From: Bauldia sp.
Lineage (GTDB): Bacteria; Pseudomonadota; Alphaproteobacteria; Rhizobiales; Kaistiaceae
DNA length: 5,200 nt
Direction: 5' to 3'
Assembly (NCBI GenBank): GCA_020442095.1
Contig: JAGRKY010000460.1
Location: forward strand, 1,088 to 6,287
Numbering within the stretch: the first letter of the stretch is position 1; every line of letters starts with the position of its first letter. Below are positions 1 to 5,200 of this stretch, piece by piece. The position numbers were made by a program, and so were the translations under genes. Under the pieces are notes generated by a model, which worked only from the letters and a program-made list of their open reading frames with translations, made no database searches and was not told the DNA's origin.

Positions 1-344
1 ACGAGATCGGCGACGTCGTCTCCGATGCCGCGCTCTACCTGCCGCTGGCGCTGGTTGTCACGCCGGGCCATGCGCTGCTCGCCGGGGCGATGATCATCGT
101 CGTCGCGCTCGGCGAATTCGCCGGCGTGCTCGGCCTCGCGAGCGGCGGCGGCCGGCGGTATGACGGCCCCTTCGGCAAGTCCGACCGCGCCGCCTATTTT
201 TCTGTCCTCGCGGTTCTTGTCGCTTTGTTCGCGCTTCCCGCGTGGCTGCCGCCCGCCTTGCTCTGGCTGGCGCTCGGGCTCGGCTGCGTGACCGTCGTCA
301 ACCGGGTGCGGCGTGCTCTGAAGGGAGGAAGCGCCAATGGCTGA
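1..344 (+). CDS. CDP-alcohol phosphatidyltransferase, YnbA-like (C-terminal part, 5' truncated)
   Basis: The reading frame is open from the window edge (first full codon at base 3) to TGA at 342-344. The first visible residues, EIGDVVSDAALYLPLAL, contain a D-x3-D pair that fits the last two aspartates of the CDP-alcohol phosphatidyltransferase signature, D(x)2DG(x)2AR...D(x)3D. In this family those residues bind metal and provide the catalytic base. The DG..AR half of the motif lies before the window. The rest is hydrophobic, with a helix around the MIIVVALGEFAGVLGLA stretch and another around FSVLAVLVALFALPAWLPPALLWLALGL, and ends in a basic tail (RVRRALKGG), as expected of an inner-membrane enzyme. 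The family swaps CMP of a CDP-lipid for an alcohol; the acceptor here is unknown. The next gene makes CDP-diacylglycerol and overlaps by 8 bp, which supports the assignment. The pairing resembles E. coli ynbA-ynbB. Any internal ATG start (for example base 90) would drop the catalytic residues, so this is a truncated larger gene. Confidence 0.8.
   Translation, partial: EIGDVVSDAALYLPLALVVTPGHALLAGAMIIVVALGEFAGVLGLASGGGRRYDGPFGKSDRAAYFSVLAVLVALFALPAWLPPALLWLALGLGCVTVVNRVRRALKGGSANG
323..329 (+). promoter_or_regulatory. Shine-Dalgarno site of the cytidylyltransferase gene
   Basis: GGGAGGA lies 7 bases before the ATG at 337, inside the last codons of the preceding gene. It is the strongest ribosome binding site in the lipid cassette and fixes the start at 337. 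With the 8-bp overlap of stop and start it suggests translational coupling. Confidence 0.7.
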
Positions 345-1284
345 ACTCGTCGCCTCATGGCCGGCGCCGCTTCTTTATTGCCTCGGCGCGCTCTGGCTCG
401 GGCTCGTCGCCGCGACGATCGCGGTCGCCGTGATCGCGCGGCGCGGTGCATCGAGCGGCGCGGAGCTCGTCGCCCGCACCCAGACCTGGTGGTGGATCGT
501 CGTGCCGGTCACCGCCGCGCTGCTTCTCGGCGCCACCGCCACGGCGATCCTCTTCGCGGTGGTGAGCTTCCTGGCGCTTCGCGAATATCTCTCGATCATC
601 CCGGTCCGCCAGGTCGATCGCACCGCGATCCTCCTCGCCTATCTCACCGTCCCCCTGCAATACTGGTTCGTCCATGACGACTGGTACGGAATGTTCGTCA
701 TCTTCATCCCGGTCTATGCGGCGGCGGCGATCGCCTTCCGGCTGGTGCTCGCCGGCGAGGTGAAGGGCTTCATCCGCTCGGCCGGGACGCTGCAATGGGG
801 CCTGTTCCTCACGGTCTATAATCTCAGCCACGTCGCCTTCCTGATGCAGCTCGACATGGCGGCGCCGCTGCCGGCGGGCGGCGCAGGGCAGCTTCTCTTC
901 CTGCTCGTCGTCGTCCAGCTCAACGACGTCGCGCAATTCGTCTGGGGCAAGCTGTTCGGCCGCCATCCGATCGCGCCGCATGTCAGCCCCAAGAAGACCG
1001 TCGAGGGCTTTGCCGGCGGCGTCGTGACAAGCATGGCGGTCGCGGCGCTGCTCAGTCCGTGGCTGACGCCCTTCGGTCCGGTCGAAGCGGCCGTGGTCGG
1101 GGCCGGCCTCGCCTTCCTCGGCTTCGTCGGCGACGTCACCGTTTCGGCGGTCAAGCGCGACCTCGGCATCAAGGATGCCGGCGCGATCCTCCCCGGCCAT
1201 GGGGGTATCCTCGACCGGCTCGACAGCCTCGTCTTCGCGGCGCCGATCTTCCTGCATTATGTCCGCTACTATTACGGCGCCTGA
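337..1284 (+). CDS. Phosphatidate cytidylyltransferase (CdsA/YnbB-like)
   Basis: This 315-residue integral membrane protein is predicted to convert phosphatidate and CTP to CDP-diacylglycerol and pyrophosphate in the inner membrane. The family signature is complete near the C-terminus: S270-x2-KR (273-274), KD (279-280), PGHGG (286-290) and DRLD (293-296). These acidic and basic residues form the metal and CTP site in CdsA enzymes. A second conserved block lies upstream: ND at 196-197, then a GKLFGR stretch and SPKKTVEG from residue 217. The N-terminal two thirds is a series of hydrophobic helices, for example about 10-35 and 51-78. Length is slightly above the usual 270-300 residues. The start is supported by GGGAGGA 7 bases upstream. 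The gene overlaps the upstream phosphatidyltransferase and is followed after one base by an acyltransferase. The neighbourhood suggests YnbB rather than the housekeeping CdsA, which often sits near uppS and dxr; neither is visible here. The enzyme class is secure, the specific role inferred. Confidence 0.93.
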   Translation: MAELVASWPAPLLYCLGALWLGLVAATIAVAVIARRGASSGAELVARTQTWWWIVVPVTAALLLGATATAILFAVVSFLALREYLSIIPVRQVDRTAILLAYLTVPLQYWFVHDDWYGMFVIFIPVYAAAAIAFRLVLAGEVKGFIRSAGTLQWGLFLTVYNLSHVAFLMQLDMAAPLPAGGAGQLLFLLVVVQLNDVAQFVWGKLFGRHPIAPHVSPKKTVEGFAGGVVTSMAVAALLSPWLTPFGPVEAAVVGAGLAFLGFVGDVTVSAVKRDLGIKDAGAILPGHGGILDRLDSLVFAAPIFLHYVRYYYGA

Positions 1285-1285
1285 G

Positions 1286-1942
1286 ATGGATCGGCTCCGG
1301 CGCATCGCGGCCATTCTCTTCTTCGCGGTCATCGCCCGGCCGGTGCTGCTGCTGGCGACCGGGCTCCGGGTCCTCGGCCGCGAGAACCTGCCCGCCGCCG
1401 GGCCTGCCGTCATCGCCGCGAACCACAACAGCCATCTCGACGTGGTGGCGCTGCTCAGCCTGTTTCCGCTCGGCCAGCTTCATCGTGTGCGGCCGGTGGC
1501 GGCGGCCGATCATTTCCTCAAGCCCGGACCGATCGGCTGGATGGCCCGCACGCTCCTCAACATCATCCCGATCGACCGGTCGGGGAAGGGCGCCGAAGCG
1601 GCGATCGCGCCGGTTCGCGCCGCGCTCGACCGCGGCGACATCGTGGTGATCTTCCCGGAGGGGACAAGGGGGCAGCCGGAAGTGATGAGCCGCTTCCGCC
1701 ACGGCACGTCGCTGCTGGCGCGGAGCTATCCGGACGTGCCGTTCGTGCCGACCTATCTCCACGGTCTCGGCAAGAGCCTGCCGCGTGGCGAATGGCGGTT
1801 CGTGCCCTTTGCCTCGGAGGCGCATATCGGGCCACCGCTCCGCGTCTCCGACGGCGACGGCAAGTCGATGGCGGAGCGCCTTCAGGCGTCGGTGGAAAAA
1901 ATGGCGGACGAATCGCGGCTGACCGGCTTCGCCGCGGACTGA
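1286..1942 (+). CDS. 1-acyl-sn-glycerol-3-phosphate acyltransferase (PlsC family)
   Basis: This 218-residue protein is predicted to acylate lysophosphatidate (or a related lysolipid) to phosphatidate at the cytoplasmic face of the inner membrane. All main PlsC-family blocks are visible: NHNSHLD with the catalytic H47-x4-D52 pair, IIPIDRSG at 93-100 (block II, with the conserved arginine R98), and VIFPEGTRG at 121-129 (block III, glycerol-phosphate binding). A later YLHGLG segment follows. Residues about 6-26 form one hydrophobic N-terminal helix that could anchor it. The start at 1286 follows the cytidylyltransferase stop by one base. A longer frame open from 1175 would add only an arginine/serine-rich translation of the upstream gene in another frame and is rejected. 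No strong Shine-Dalgarno is present, so translation probably depends on coupling to the upstream gene. Its product is the substrate of the upstream enzyme, so the genes read as one pathway cassette. The acyl donor (acyl-ACP or acyl-CoA) and whether it is the cell's main PlsC cannot be told. Confidence 0.9.
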   Translation: MDRLRRIAAILFFAVIARPVLLLATGLRVLGRENLPAAGPAVIAANHNSHLDVVALLSLFPLGQLHRVRPVAAADHFLKPGPIGWMARTLLNIIPIDRSGKGAEAAIAPVRAALDRGDIVVIFPEGTRGQPEVMSRFRHGTSLLARSYPDVPFVPTYLHGLGKSLPRGEWRFVPFASEAHIGPPLRVSDGDGKSMAERLQASVEKMADESRLTGFAAD

Positions 1943-1943
1943 A

Positions 1944-2606
1944 TCAGGCGGGCGCCCGCCCGGTGCCGTAGGCGGCCATGAAGACGTCGACCGCAGACTT
2001 GACCACTGTCTCGATCCGCTCTTCGCTCGGCGGCTCCGCCGCGCCGAAAAGAAGCGCGACCTTGATCGTCGACTGCGAGAGGTCGAGGAACTGCGCGGCG
2101 GCAAGATACACGTCGTCGATGGCGAGCACGCCCGCCTCAACCTGGGGCGCCAGGTATTCGGCGAGGCGATGGGCGCATTGGCGCGGCCCCTTCTGGTAAA
2201 ATTCCGCCGCTATTTCCGGCATGCGCTCGCCGATCGCCATCACCGTGCGGCTTGCCATGATGACGTCCGGCTTGGTGATGAAGCGGGCAAACTGCAGGCC
2301 GAGGCGGGTCAGAACGGCCCGGACATCGTGGTCCTCTGCGTCGAGGCCGAAGATCGCCGGATATTGTGCGGCTTTCTCGATCGCCACCAGTTCCTGGAAG
2401 AGGCGTTCCTTGCTGTCGAAATAGACGTAGAGCGTGCCTTTCGAGACGCCGGCCTCCTGGGCGATATCGGCCATGCTGGAGGCGTCGAAACCCTTTGCGA
2501 GGAACAGGCGCCGGGCGCCGTCGAGGATCTGCTGGCGCTTGCGGGAATCCTGCCCGGCCGCGGTCCGGCCGGAGATTGGCTCGTCAAGAACGCCTGAATC
2601 CGTCAT
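1944..2606 (-). CDS. TetR/AcrR-family transcriptional repressor
   Basis: This 220-residue protein has a classic TetR N-terminal DNA-binding domain at about residues 22-70: RQQILDGARRLFLAKGFDASS, then the helix-turn-helix MADIAQEAGVSKGTLYVYF (45-63) and the DSKERLF cap. The remaining residues are helical and variable and should form the ligand-binding and dimerization domain. Its style (FARFITKPDVIMASRTVMAIGERMPEIAAEFY) resembles AcrR/AefR-like C-terminal domains, but the ligand is not predictable. The start is supported by AAGAGGA (2617-2611 on this strand), 4 bases before the ATG. It is divergent from the emrA-emrB-like pair, and two near-identical inverted operators lie between them, so it most likely represses the pump genes and probably itself. 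Inducers of such regulators are usually pump substrates. Its stop codon lies one base from the stop of the convergent acyltransferase gene, leaving no separate terminator region. The first ~20 residues before the domain are a polar extension with no recognised motif. Confidence 0.93.
   Translation of the reverse strand: MTDSGVLDEPISGRTAAGQDSRKRQQILDGARRLFLAKGFDASSMADIAQEAGVSKGTLYVYFDSKERLFQELVAIEKAAQYPAIFGLDAEDHDVRAVLTRLGLQFARFITKPDVIMASRTVMAIGERMPEIAAEFYQKGPRQCAHRLAEYLAPQVEAGVLAIDDVYLAAAQFLDLSQSTIKVALLFGAAEPPSEERIETVVKSAVDVFMAAYGTGRAPA
1947..1960. other. Perfect GC palindrome at the convergent gene ends
   Basis: GGCGGGCGCCCGCC is a perfect 14-bp palindrome just after the acyltransferase stop and inside the last codons of the repressor gene. 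As RNA it could form a hairpin of five G-C pairs with a four-base loop from either strand. There is no T-run on either side, so it is not a standard intrinsic terminator. In DNA this GC-rich a chance origin is quite possible. Confidence 0.3.
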
Positions 2607-2610
2607 TTCG

Positions 2611-2617
2611 TCCTCTT
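2611..2617 (-). promoter_or_regulatory. Shine-Dalgarno site of the TetR-family gene
   Basis: Read on the - strand this is AAGAGGA, ending 4 bases before the ATG at 2606. It supports that start over internal ones. The spacing is slightly short. Confidence 0.6.
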
Positions 2618-2704
2618 ATGCCGACCGGGACAGGAGACTCAATGCGTCTCCGATCTACCACAGGCCGGCGGTTTCGTCTTCCGCTCCTCATGGCTCGGGG
2701 TCCC

Positions 2705-2733
2705 GACATACACTGTCAGGAAAATTGACCGAA
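2705..2733 (-). promoter_or_regulatory. Possible promoter of the TetR-family gene
   Basis: On the - strand, TATGTC (2710-2705) could be a -10 element, with TTCGGT (2733-2728) 17 bases upstream as a poor -35. The -35 would lie inside operator copy 1, which would give autorepression. The match to consensus is weak, and the position relative to the operator is the main argument. Confidence 0.3.
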
Positions 2734-2747
2734 CCGTTCAGTTCGAT
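2722..2747. promoter_or_regulatory. Probable TetR operator, copy 1
   Basis: This 26-bp sequence matches copy 2 (2786-2811, opposite strand) at 25 of 26 positions. It holds two overlapping dyads. One is ACCGAAC-C-GTTCAGT at 2728-2742, with 6 of 7 pairs. The other is CGAACCG-TT-CAGTTCG at 2730-2745, also 6 of 7 pairs. The single difference from copy 2 (A at 2740 instead of G) breaks one pair in each dyad, so this copy is probably the weaker site. Dyads built on CCGAAC/GTTCGG are typical of TetR-family operators. It lies on the repressor-gene side of the divergent region. Confidence 0.75.
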
Positions 2748-2748
2748 C

Positions 2749-2777
2749 TTGATCTAGGCGTCGACACGCGCTATGTC
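2749..2777 (+). promoter_or_regulatory. Possible promoter of the emrA-emrB-like operon
   Basis: TTGATC (2749-2754) as -35 and TATGTC (2772-2777) as -10 are separated by 17 bases. The hexamers match consensus at four and three positions. A start near 2784 would put operator copy 2 over the first transcribed bases, a common position for TetR repression. It would also make the in-frame ATGs at 2773 and 2779 untranslatable. The site lies between the two operator copies. This is inferred from position and weak matches only. Confidence 0.4.
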
Positions 2778-2785
2778 AATGCGAA

Positions 2786-2811
2786 ATCGAACCGAACGGT
2801 TCGGTCAATTT
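2786..2811. promoter_or_regulatory. Probable TetR operator, copy 2
   Basis: This is the inverted, near-identical partner of copy 1 and the more perfect one. It contains ACCGAACGGTTCGGT at 2791-2805, a complete 7+1+7 dyad, and overlapping it CGAACCG-AA-CGGTTCG at 2788-2803, a complete 7+2+7 dyad. Read in the direction of each adjacent gene's transcription, the two copies have the same orientation. It lies upstream of the preferred emrA-like start at 2851 and within the expected 5' untranslated region. Confidence 0.8.
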
Positions 2812-2850
2812 GGCCGCGACGCGAGCGGTTTCCAGCGCGAAAACAAATAC

Positions 2851-4065
2851 ATGGCGAAGAAGATGGCAGATGAAAGCGGCGCCGGGCTTGTGCCGCGCCT
2901 CGCAAGCGACGGCGACGGGTCGGTCCCGGCGGTCGCGTCGGAAAACCATGCAGTCACGGCTGCCGCGTCGGGAAAGGCAGTCGAGCCGGCCCGAACGGCG
3001 GCGCCGAAGCGCGGCGGGCGCAGGCGACTTGTATTGATGACTGTGCTCGCCGCCGCCTTGGGTGCCGGTGGCTATTACGGCTATGACTGGTGGACGAACG
3101 GGCGCTTCATCGTCTCGACCGACGATGCCTATGTGGCTGCCAAGGCGGCAACGGTGACGCCGCGGATATCCGGTTACGTCAAGTCGGTGGCCGCGCCGGA
3201 CAATACCCGCGTCAAGGCCGGCGATCCGCTGGTCTATCTCGACGACGCCGACTACCGGATTGCGCTCGAACAGGCCGAAGCGCAGATCGCCACCCAGGAA
3301 GCCGCGATCGCCCGGATCGCCGAGCAGATCAAGGCGGGCGATGCGGCGATTGACCAGGCGGACGCGCAACGCGCTGCCGCGGAGGCCGCCGCGAGCAATG
3401 CGACGACGGATTATGAGCGGGTCAGCGCCCTCGAAGCGAAGAAGGTCGTGACGACCAAGGAGCGCGACGCCGCCCATACCGCGATGGTCCAGGCGGATTC
3501 GGCGGTGGCCGCGGCCAAGGCGGCGGTGTCCGCCGCCAGGGCGAATGCCGCCGTGGTTCGGGCGCAGCAGGCGGAGGCCGAGCGGGTGCTCGACCAGTAC
3601 CGGCTCGCTCGTGACCAGGCGAGCCTCAATCTCGACCACACGGTCGTCCGGGCGCCGTTCGACGGCGTTGTCGGCAATGGCGCCGCCGAGCCGGGCGAGT
3701 ATGTCCAGCCGGGCCAGCGCCTGCTGGCGGTCGTGCCGCTCGACGCGGTCTATGTCGACGCCAACTTCAAGGAGACCCAGCTTGCCGAGCTCAGGCCCGG
3801 CCAGTCGGTCGCCATCACGGTCGACGCCTATCCCGACCTTGCCATCGAAGGCGTCGTCGAGAGCGTCGCGCCGGCCTCGGGCTCGGTGTTCAGCCTGCTG
3901 CCGCCGGAGAATGCCACCGGCAACTTCACCAAGATCGTGCAGCGGGTTCCGGTCCGGATCCGCCTGCCGGACCGGGTAGCGGCGGAAGGCCTGATCCGCC
4001 CCGGCATGTCGATCCTCGCCGAAGTCGACACCCGCACCGGCCCGACCCGGGTGGCTTCCCGCTAG
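2851..4065 (+). CDS. emrA: EmrA-like membrane fusion protein (HlyD family)
   Basis: This 404-residue protein is the predicted periplasmic adaptor that joins the EmrB-like transporter to an outer-membrane channel. A polar N-terminal tail is followed by a basic patch and a single membrane helix (about 58-80, RRRLVLMTVLAAALGAGGYYGYDWW). Then come the EmrA hallmark STDDAYV (89-95), the first lipoyl half (about 98-134), a long Ala/Glu/Gln-rich coiled-coil hairpin (about 135-262), the second lipoyl half from TVVRAPFDGVVG (264), and a beta-barrel region. FSLLPPENATGNFTKIVQR from residue 347 is a strongly conserved EmrA-type segment. The frame is open from 2773, but the upstream ATGs at 2773 and 2779 would translate operator copy 2 and lack a ribosome site. 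ATG 2851 is the first start after the operator, though its own Shine-Dalgarno is weak; 2863 is an alternative. The gene is divergent from the TetR-family gene and 26 bases ahead of the transporter gene, so the two form one operon. Substrates are unknown. Confidence 0.92.
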   Translation: MAKKMADESGAGLVPRLASDGDGSVPAVASENHAVTAAASGKAVEPARTAAPKRGGRRRLVLMTVLAAALGAGGYYGYDWWTNGRFIVSTDDAYVAAKAATVTPRISGYVKSVAAPDNTRVKAGDPLVYLDDADYRIALEQAEAQIATQEAAIARIAEQIKAGDAAIDQADAQRAAAEAAASNATTDYERVSALEAKKVVTTKERDAAHTAMVQADSAVAAAKAAVSAARANAAVVRAQQAEAERVLDQYRLARDQASLNLDHTVVRAPFDGVVGNGAAEPGEYVQPGQRLLAVVPLDAVYVDANFKETQLAELRPGQSVAITVDAYPDLAIEGVVESVAPASGSVFSLLPPENATGNFTKIVQRVPVRIRLPDRVAAEGLIRPGMSILAEVDTRTGPTRVASR

Positions 4066-4076
4066 GGCGTCGCGAC

Positions 4077-4083
4077 GGAGAGG
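4077..4083 (+). promoter_or_regulatory. Shine-Dalgarno site of the emrB-like gene
   Basis: GGAGAGG lies 8 bases before the ATG at 4092, in the 26-base gap after the emrA-like stop. It supports 4092 over the later in-frame ATGs at 4110 and 4116. Confidence 0.7.
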
Positions 4084-4091
4084 CTGCCGCC

Positions 4092-5200
4092 ATGGCGAAT
4101 GTCGAGGCAATGGATATGGCTCCGCCCGCCGAGCCGGTGGTTACCGGCCGGCTGATCGCGGGATTCGTGGCCTTGTCGGTCGGCATGTTCATGGCGATCC
4201 TCGACATCCAGATCGTCGCGTCGTCGCTGGCCGAGATCCAGGCCGGGCTGTCGGCAAGCTCGTCCGAAATCGCCTGGGTGCAGACCGCCTATCTGATCGC
4301 CGAGATCGTCATGATCCCGCTGTCCGGCTTCCTCAGCCGGGCGCTGTCGACCCGATACCTGTTCGCCGCTGCCGCCGGCGGCTTCACGCTGTTCAGCGTC
4401 CTGTGCGCCGGGTCGACCTCGATTGGCGAGATGATCGTCTGGCGGGCGGCGCAGGGTTTCATCGGCGGCGCGATGATCCCGACGGTCTTCTCGGCCGCCT
4501 TCACCGTCTTCCCGAAGAACCGCCAGGCGATGGTGGCGGCGATGGTCGGCCTCATCGCGACCCTCGCCCCGACCGTTGGGCCGACGATCGGCGGCTACCT
4601 GACCAACGTCTTCTCCTGGCACTGGCTGTTCCTGATCAACGTCGTGCCGGGTATCGCCGTGACCGTGGCGGTCCTGCTGCTGGTCGATTTCGACAAGCCG
4701 GATTTCGGCCTGCTGCGGCGCTTCGATTTTCCCGGGCTGATCGCGCTTGCGGTCTTCCTGGGCAGCCTCGAATACGTCCTGGAAGAGGGCGCCGCCAACG
4801 ACTGGTTCCAGGATTCCGCCATCGTCATCGTGGCGGTCGCCTCCGCGCTCGGGGCGGTCGCCTTCTTCACCAGGGCGTTGACGGCGCGCGAGCCCATCGT
4901 CGATATCCGCGCCTTCGCCGACCGCAACTTCGCCACCGGCTCGCTGTTCTCCTTCGCCCTCGGCGTCGGGCTTTACGGGCTGGTCTATCTCTACCCGGTG
5001 TTTCTCGCCCGGGTGCGCGGCTACGATTCGCTCGAGATCGGCACCACGATGTTCGTCACCGGCGCCTTCATGATGCTGACGGCGCCGATCGCGGGCAACC
5101 TGGCGCAGCGGATCGACCCGCGGGTGATGATGAGTTTCGGTCTGGCGATGTTCGCGGTTTCGTGCCTCGAACTGGTGCCGATCACGGGCGACTGGGCCTT
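4092..5200 (+). CDS. emrB: EmrB-like DHA2 major facilitator, drug exporter (3' truncated)
   Basis: The frame starts at ATG 4092 and stays open to the window edge, giving 369 residues of a family usually near 500. It is predicted to be the proton-driven inner-membrane pump that works with the EmrA-like adaptor. Visible DHA2 (14-helix) features include a first helix ending in AILDIQIV with the conserved D38, WVQTAYLIAE (62-71) in helix 2, a degenerate motif A loop GFLSRALSTRYLF (79-91), RAAQGFIGGAMIP (118-130, motif B), LAPTVGPTIGGYL (158-170, motif C, the antiporter signature) and SWHWLFLINVVPG (175-187). At least nine hydrophobic segments can be seen before the cut. Helix 1 reads LDIQIVASSL where many DHA2 pumps have LD-x-TIVNVAL, so it may belong to a distinct EmrB subgroup. 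The motif A loop lacks the usual GRK. The substrate cannot be told. A TolC-like partner gene could follow beyond the window. Confidence 0.92.
   Translation, partial: MANVEAMDMAPPAEPVVTGRLIAGFVALSVGMFMAILDIQIVASSLAEIQAGLSASSSEIAWVQTAYLIAEIVMIPLSGFLSRALSTRYLFAAAAGGFTLFSVLCAGSTSIGEMIVWRAAQGFIGGAMIPTVFSAAFTVFPKNRQAMVAAMVGLIATLAPTVGPTIGGYLTNVFSWHWLFLINVVPGIAVTVAVLLLVDFDKPDFGLLRRFDFPGLIALAVFLGSLEYVLEEGAANDWFQDSAIVIVAVASALGAVAFFTRALTAREPIVDIRAFADRNFATGSLFSFALGVGLYGLVYLYPVFLARVRGYDSLEIGTTMFVTGAFMMLTAPIAGNLAQRIDPRVMMSFGLAMFAVSCLELVPITGDWA

Noticed and set aside
1175..1285. N-terminal extension of the acyltransferase from ATG 1175
   Set aside because: The extra 37 residues are a Ser/Arg-rich out-of-frame reading of the conserved cytidylyltransferase C-terminus. 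The start at 1286 gives a normal PlsC N-terminus with its hydrophobic helix.
355..1428. A 357-codon open frame on the - strand opposite the cytidylyltransferase gene
   Set aside because: It is rich in Arg, Asp and Glu with no recognisable domain, and lies opposite a gene with a complete family signature. Long antisense frames are expected in GC-rich codon-biased DNA.
1169..2140. A 323-codon open frame on the - strand across the acyltransferase and into the TetR-family gene
   Set aside because: It overlaps two well-supported genes in other frames, has arginine-rich composition and shows no motif.
2725..2753. TTGACC at 2725 as the -35 of a forward promoter
   Set aside because: The hexamer matches well, but it is part of the repeated operator sequence and no acceptable -10 lies 16-18 bases downstream (CTTGAT at best).
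3250..3640. Repetitive Ala/Glu-rich coding segment as a possible tandem repeat
   Set aside because: The DNA shows no true repeat unit. The composition is that of the coiled-coil hairpin expected in EmrA/HlyD-family adaptors.
2776..4110. A 444-codon open frame on the - strand opposite the emrA-like gene
   Set aside because: It has low-complexity Arg/Gly/Asp-rich content, no domain and no ribosome site. The opposite strand encodes a full EmrA-like protein, so this is a composition artefact.

Overview
The window is strongly GC-rich, densely coding bacterial DNA. Its gene types and style (a YnbA/YnbB-like lipid cassette beside a TetR-controlled EmrAB pump, GC-rich third codon positions) best fit an alphaproteobacterium, but no marker fixes the genus. 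No RNA gene, mobile element, CRISPR array or attachment site was seen. Two genes are cut by the window edges: the first lacks its 5' part and the last lacks its 3' part.

Left half (1-1942, + strand): a tightly packed phospholipid cassette. The C-terminal end of a CDP-alcohol phosphatidyltransferase overlaps by 8 bp a CdsA/YnbB-type phosphatidate cytidylyltransferase. One base after that gene's stop comes a PlsC-type 1-acylglycerol-phosphate acyltransferase. Together they could supply three consecutive steps: acylation of lysophosphatidate, activation of phosphatidate to CDP-diacylglycerol, and transfer of the phosphatidyl group to an alcohol. The alcohol acceptor cannot be read from this fragment.

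Right half (1944-5200): a TetR-family repressor on the - strand, ending one base from the acyltransferase stop, and a divergently transcribed EmrA-like membrane fusion protein followed by an EmrB-like DHA2 major facilitator. This is the standard layout of a locally repressed tripartite drug or toxicant exporter. No TolC-like outer-membrane gene is visible in the window.

The most informative non-coding element is the 244-base divergent region (2607-2850). It carries two copies of a 26-bp sequence, 25/26 identical and in inverted orientation, each containing two overlapping dyads. These are very probably the TetR operators. The second copy lies inside the longest possible emrA-like reading frame, which argues that the true emrA start is the ATG at 2851 and not 2773. 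I found no convincing undescribed system; the operator architecture and the compact lipid cassette are the items most worth following up.
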